The translations under genes and the position numbers were made by a program. A stretch of 35,516 bases of DNA, from positions 1-35,516 of the forward strand of contig JANOCR010000001.1 of NCBI GenBank assembly GCA_031412355.1, in the 5' to 3' direction. Below the pieces are notes generated by a model that made no database searches, was not told the origin of the DNA, and saw only the letters and a list, made by a program, of their open reading frames with translations. The DNA is from JAENVT01 sp031412355 (GTDB lineage: Bacteria; Actinomycetota; Acidimicrobiia; Acidimicrobiales; Ilumatobacteraceae). Of the stretch, positions 34,082 to 35,516 are shown piece after piece. Within the stretch, counting starts at the first letter, position 1. Every line of letters starts with the position of its first letter.

Positions 34082-34804
34082 GTGAGCGACGAGAGTCTGT
34101 GGGAGACCCACGCGGCGTGGTGGATCGAGGGCTTCACCGACGGCGCTGATCCGGAGTACGAGGAACAGATCCTCCCGCTCGCCGCCGCCGAATTGGCCGA
34201 CGCCAGGCGTGTGCTCGATGTCGGCTGTGGCGACGGCCAGATCAGTCGGCTCGCAGGCAGGCTCGGAGCGGATGTCGTCGGCATCGACCCCACCTGGAAC
34301 TGCGTCAGCGTCGCCGCCCAACGCGGCGGGGCCTCGTTCGCCCGCAGCGAAGCCGCGGCGCTGCCGTTCGCCGATGCGAGCTTCGACGCGGTCGTGGCGT
34401 GTCTGGTGTTCGAGCACATCCGCGATGTCGATGCAGCCATCGGCGAGGTAGCTCGCGTGCTGCAACCGGGCGGTCGGTTCTGCTTCTTCCTCAACCATCC
34501 GTTGCTGCAGACGCCGAACAGTGGGTGGATCGACGACCATGTGCTGGACCCGCCCGAGCAGTACTGGCGCATCGGCGCCTACCTGATCGAGCAGGAGAGC
34601 GACGAGGAGGTGGAGAAGGGCGTTTTCATCCCCTTCATCCACCGCCCGCTCAGTCGATACGTCAACACGCTCGCCGAGAATCGCTTGCTGATCGAGCGCA
34701 TGCTCGAGCCAGCGCCACCCAACGGATTCCTCGAGCGGGCCAGCGAGTACCTGGATGCGGCAACCATCCCGCGTCTGCTGTATCTCCGAACGCGCAAGGT
34801 CTAG
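34082..34804 (+). CDS. SAM-dependent class I methyltransferase
   Basis: The 240-aa protein has the class I methyltransferase fold: motif I RVLDVGCGDGQISRLA (about 43-58), the acidic residue ending strand 2 in VVGIDPTW, motif II-like ALPFADASFDAVVACLVFEHI, and ARVLQPGGRFCFFL. The latter half, YWRIGAYLIEQES and the R-P-L-S-R-Y-V-N-T-L segment, belongs to the methyltransferase type 11/12 group, whose substrates vary from small molecules to quinones. GTG 34082 is the best start. It sits between uvrC and rapZ, which in many actinobacteria are adjacent; its end is 19 nt before rapZ, so it may be cotranscribed with it. The substrate is unknown. Confidence 0.82.
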   Translation: MSDESLWETHAAWWIEGFTDGADPEYEEQILPLAAAELADARRVLDVGCGDGQISRLAGRLGADVVGIDPTWNCVSVAAQRGGASFARSEAAALPFADASFDAVVACLVFEHIRDVDAAIGEVARVLQPGGRFCFFLNHPLLQTPNSGWIDDHVLDPPEQYWRIGAYLIEQESDEEVEKGVFIPFIHRPLSRYVNTLAENRLLIERMLEPAPPNGFLERASEYLDAATIPRLLYLRTRKV

Positions 34805-34823
34805 GCAATACCATGTTCGTGTA

Positions 34824-35516
34824 GTGGCCGACATCGTGCTGATCACCGGATTGTCAGGCGCCGGGCGTTCAGGCGCCGCTGCAGTACTGGAAGATTTGGG
34901 CTGGTACGTGATCGACAACCTGCCGACGTCGTTGGTCGACACGATTGTCGAACTGGCGAGCAAGCCAGGAAGCGACATCGAGCGATTGGCACTGGTGTCC
35001 GGCCGCCAACACGTCGACTTGCTGCCCAAGGTCGCCGCGCTGCGAGGCGACGGTCACTGGGTGCGCATCGTGTTCCTCGATGCCACGACCGCGGAACTGG
35101 TGAAGCGTTACGACTCGTCGCGGCGCAAGCATCCGTTGGATGCCGAAGCCGATGGCCTCGTCGAAGCAATCGAGCTGGAGCGTTCGCTGCTGGATCCGGT
35201 GAAGGGCGCAGCCGATCTGGTGATCGACACGACAGACCTGAACATTCACCAGTTGAAGACAAAGCTGGTCGGGGCGTTCGATCAGACGGGCGACGGTCAA
35301 CGACTGCAAATCGCCATCGAGAGCTTCGGCTACAAATTCGGCCTTCCTCTCGACGCCGACATCATCATGGATGTTCGCTTCCTGCCTAACCCTCACTGGG
35401 AGGAAGCACTGCGACCGTTGACCGGCCACGACCCGGCCGTGCGCGACTTCGTGATCGAGCGATCGCACGCGTCTCACTTCCTCGACGAGTTCGAGGCGAT
35501 GATGGTGTCGCTGGTG
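34824..35516 (+). CDS. rapZ: RNase adapter protein RapZ / YvcJ family, 3'-truncated by the window
   Basis: The first 231 codons of a P-loop protein of the RapZ/YvcJ family are present. The Walker A is GLSGAGRS, with Arg instead of the usual Lys, which is the common form in actinobacteria. It is followed by LEDLGWYVIDNLP, F-L-D-A-T-T-A-E-L-V-K-R-Y, RRKHPL, and then the C-terminal domain start (FGYKFGLPLDADIIMDVRFLPNPHW), highly conserved in the family. In E. coli RapZ binds GlmZ RNA and senses glucosamine-6-phosphate; in Gram-positives it hydrolyses GTP/ATP and its role is less clear. GTG 34824 is chosen as the only sensible start. In relatives yvcK and whiA usually follow; they would lie beyond the window edge. 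Confidence 0.93.
   Translation, partial: MADIVLITGLSGAGRSGAAAVLEDLGWYVIDNLPTSLVDTIVELASKPGSDIERLALVSGRQHVDLLPKVAALRGDGHWVRIVFLDATTAELVKRYDSSRRKHPLDAEADGLVEAIELERSLLDPVKGAADLVIDTTDLNIHQLKTKLVGAFDQTGDGQRLQIAIESFGYKFGLPLDADIIMDVRFLPNPHWEEALRPLTGHDPAVRDFVIERSHASHFLDEFEAMMVSLV

Noticed and set aside
34833..34865. RapZ Walker A with Arg in place of Lys as a defect
   Set aside because: GLSGAGRS/RG is the usual form in actinobacterial RapZ homologues, so it is not anomalous.

Overview
The window is mostly one high-GC actinobacterial chromosome segment, probably from an Acidimicrobiia-like lineage. The evidence is dense GC-rich coding with frequent GTG starts and 4-nt ATGA/GTGA overlaps, F420/FMN-type enzymes (a luciferase-like monooxygenase and a deazaflavin-dependent nitroreductase-family protein), and a uvrB / uvrA / uvrC / methyltransferase / rapZ block resembling the conserved actinobacterial neighbourhood. 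The lineage call is inference; there is no rRNA or marker tree here.

The first ~0.8 kb does not fit the rest. It holds the tail of a ThuA-like gene, a small unknown gene and the N-terminal part of an HD-domain phosphohydrolase, with visibly lower GC. At about 806-832 the HD reading frame runs straight into the C-terminal half of a metallo-beta-lactamase-fold hydrolase that lacks its N-terminal metal motif. I read this as a chimeric join (assembly or recombination), not as a natural gene.

From 1.3 to 12.5 kb are catabolic-looking operons. One (+) has an MFS exporter, a HAD-NTF2 fusion protein, a nitrilase and an SDR. One (-) has a free-standing phosphohistidine swivelling-domain protein resembling phenylphosphate synthase subunit 1, an SDR, an amidase and a small ABM-type protein. 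One (+) has an inositol-monophosphatase-family enzyme, an SDR, an alpha/beta hydrolase and a DDN-like protein. From 12.5 to 22.8 kb is an aromatic-degradation island: a luciferase-like monooxygenase, HpaH hydratase, HpaD homoprotocatechuate 2,3-dioxygenase, HpaB 4-hydroxyphenylacetate 3-hydroxylase, a VOC protein, an intradiol dioxygenase, HpaI aldolase, a GlcG/HbpS-like protein, a zinc alcohol dehydrogenase, an IclR regulator and a VanA-like Rieske demethylase. Together these outline 4-hydroxyphenylacetate -> homoprotocatechuate -> meta-cleavage -> pyruvate + succinic semialdehyde, with side branches. hpaC, hpaE, hpaF and hpaG equivalents are not in the window. The nitrilase and amidase could supply aryl-acetates, which is inference.

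From 22.8 kb to the end is core genome: uvrB, uvrA (with a LexA-like box in front), uvrC, a methyltransferase and rapZ (cut by the window end). Interspersed are an orphan protein made of two phage-spike-type OB repeats, a GAF/degenerate-GGDEF/EAL phosphodiesterase, an MFS protein and a catalytically dead rhomboid-like membrane protein. I saw no tRNA, rRNA, CRISPR array, insertion sequence or prophage block.
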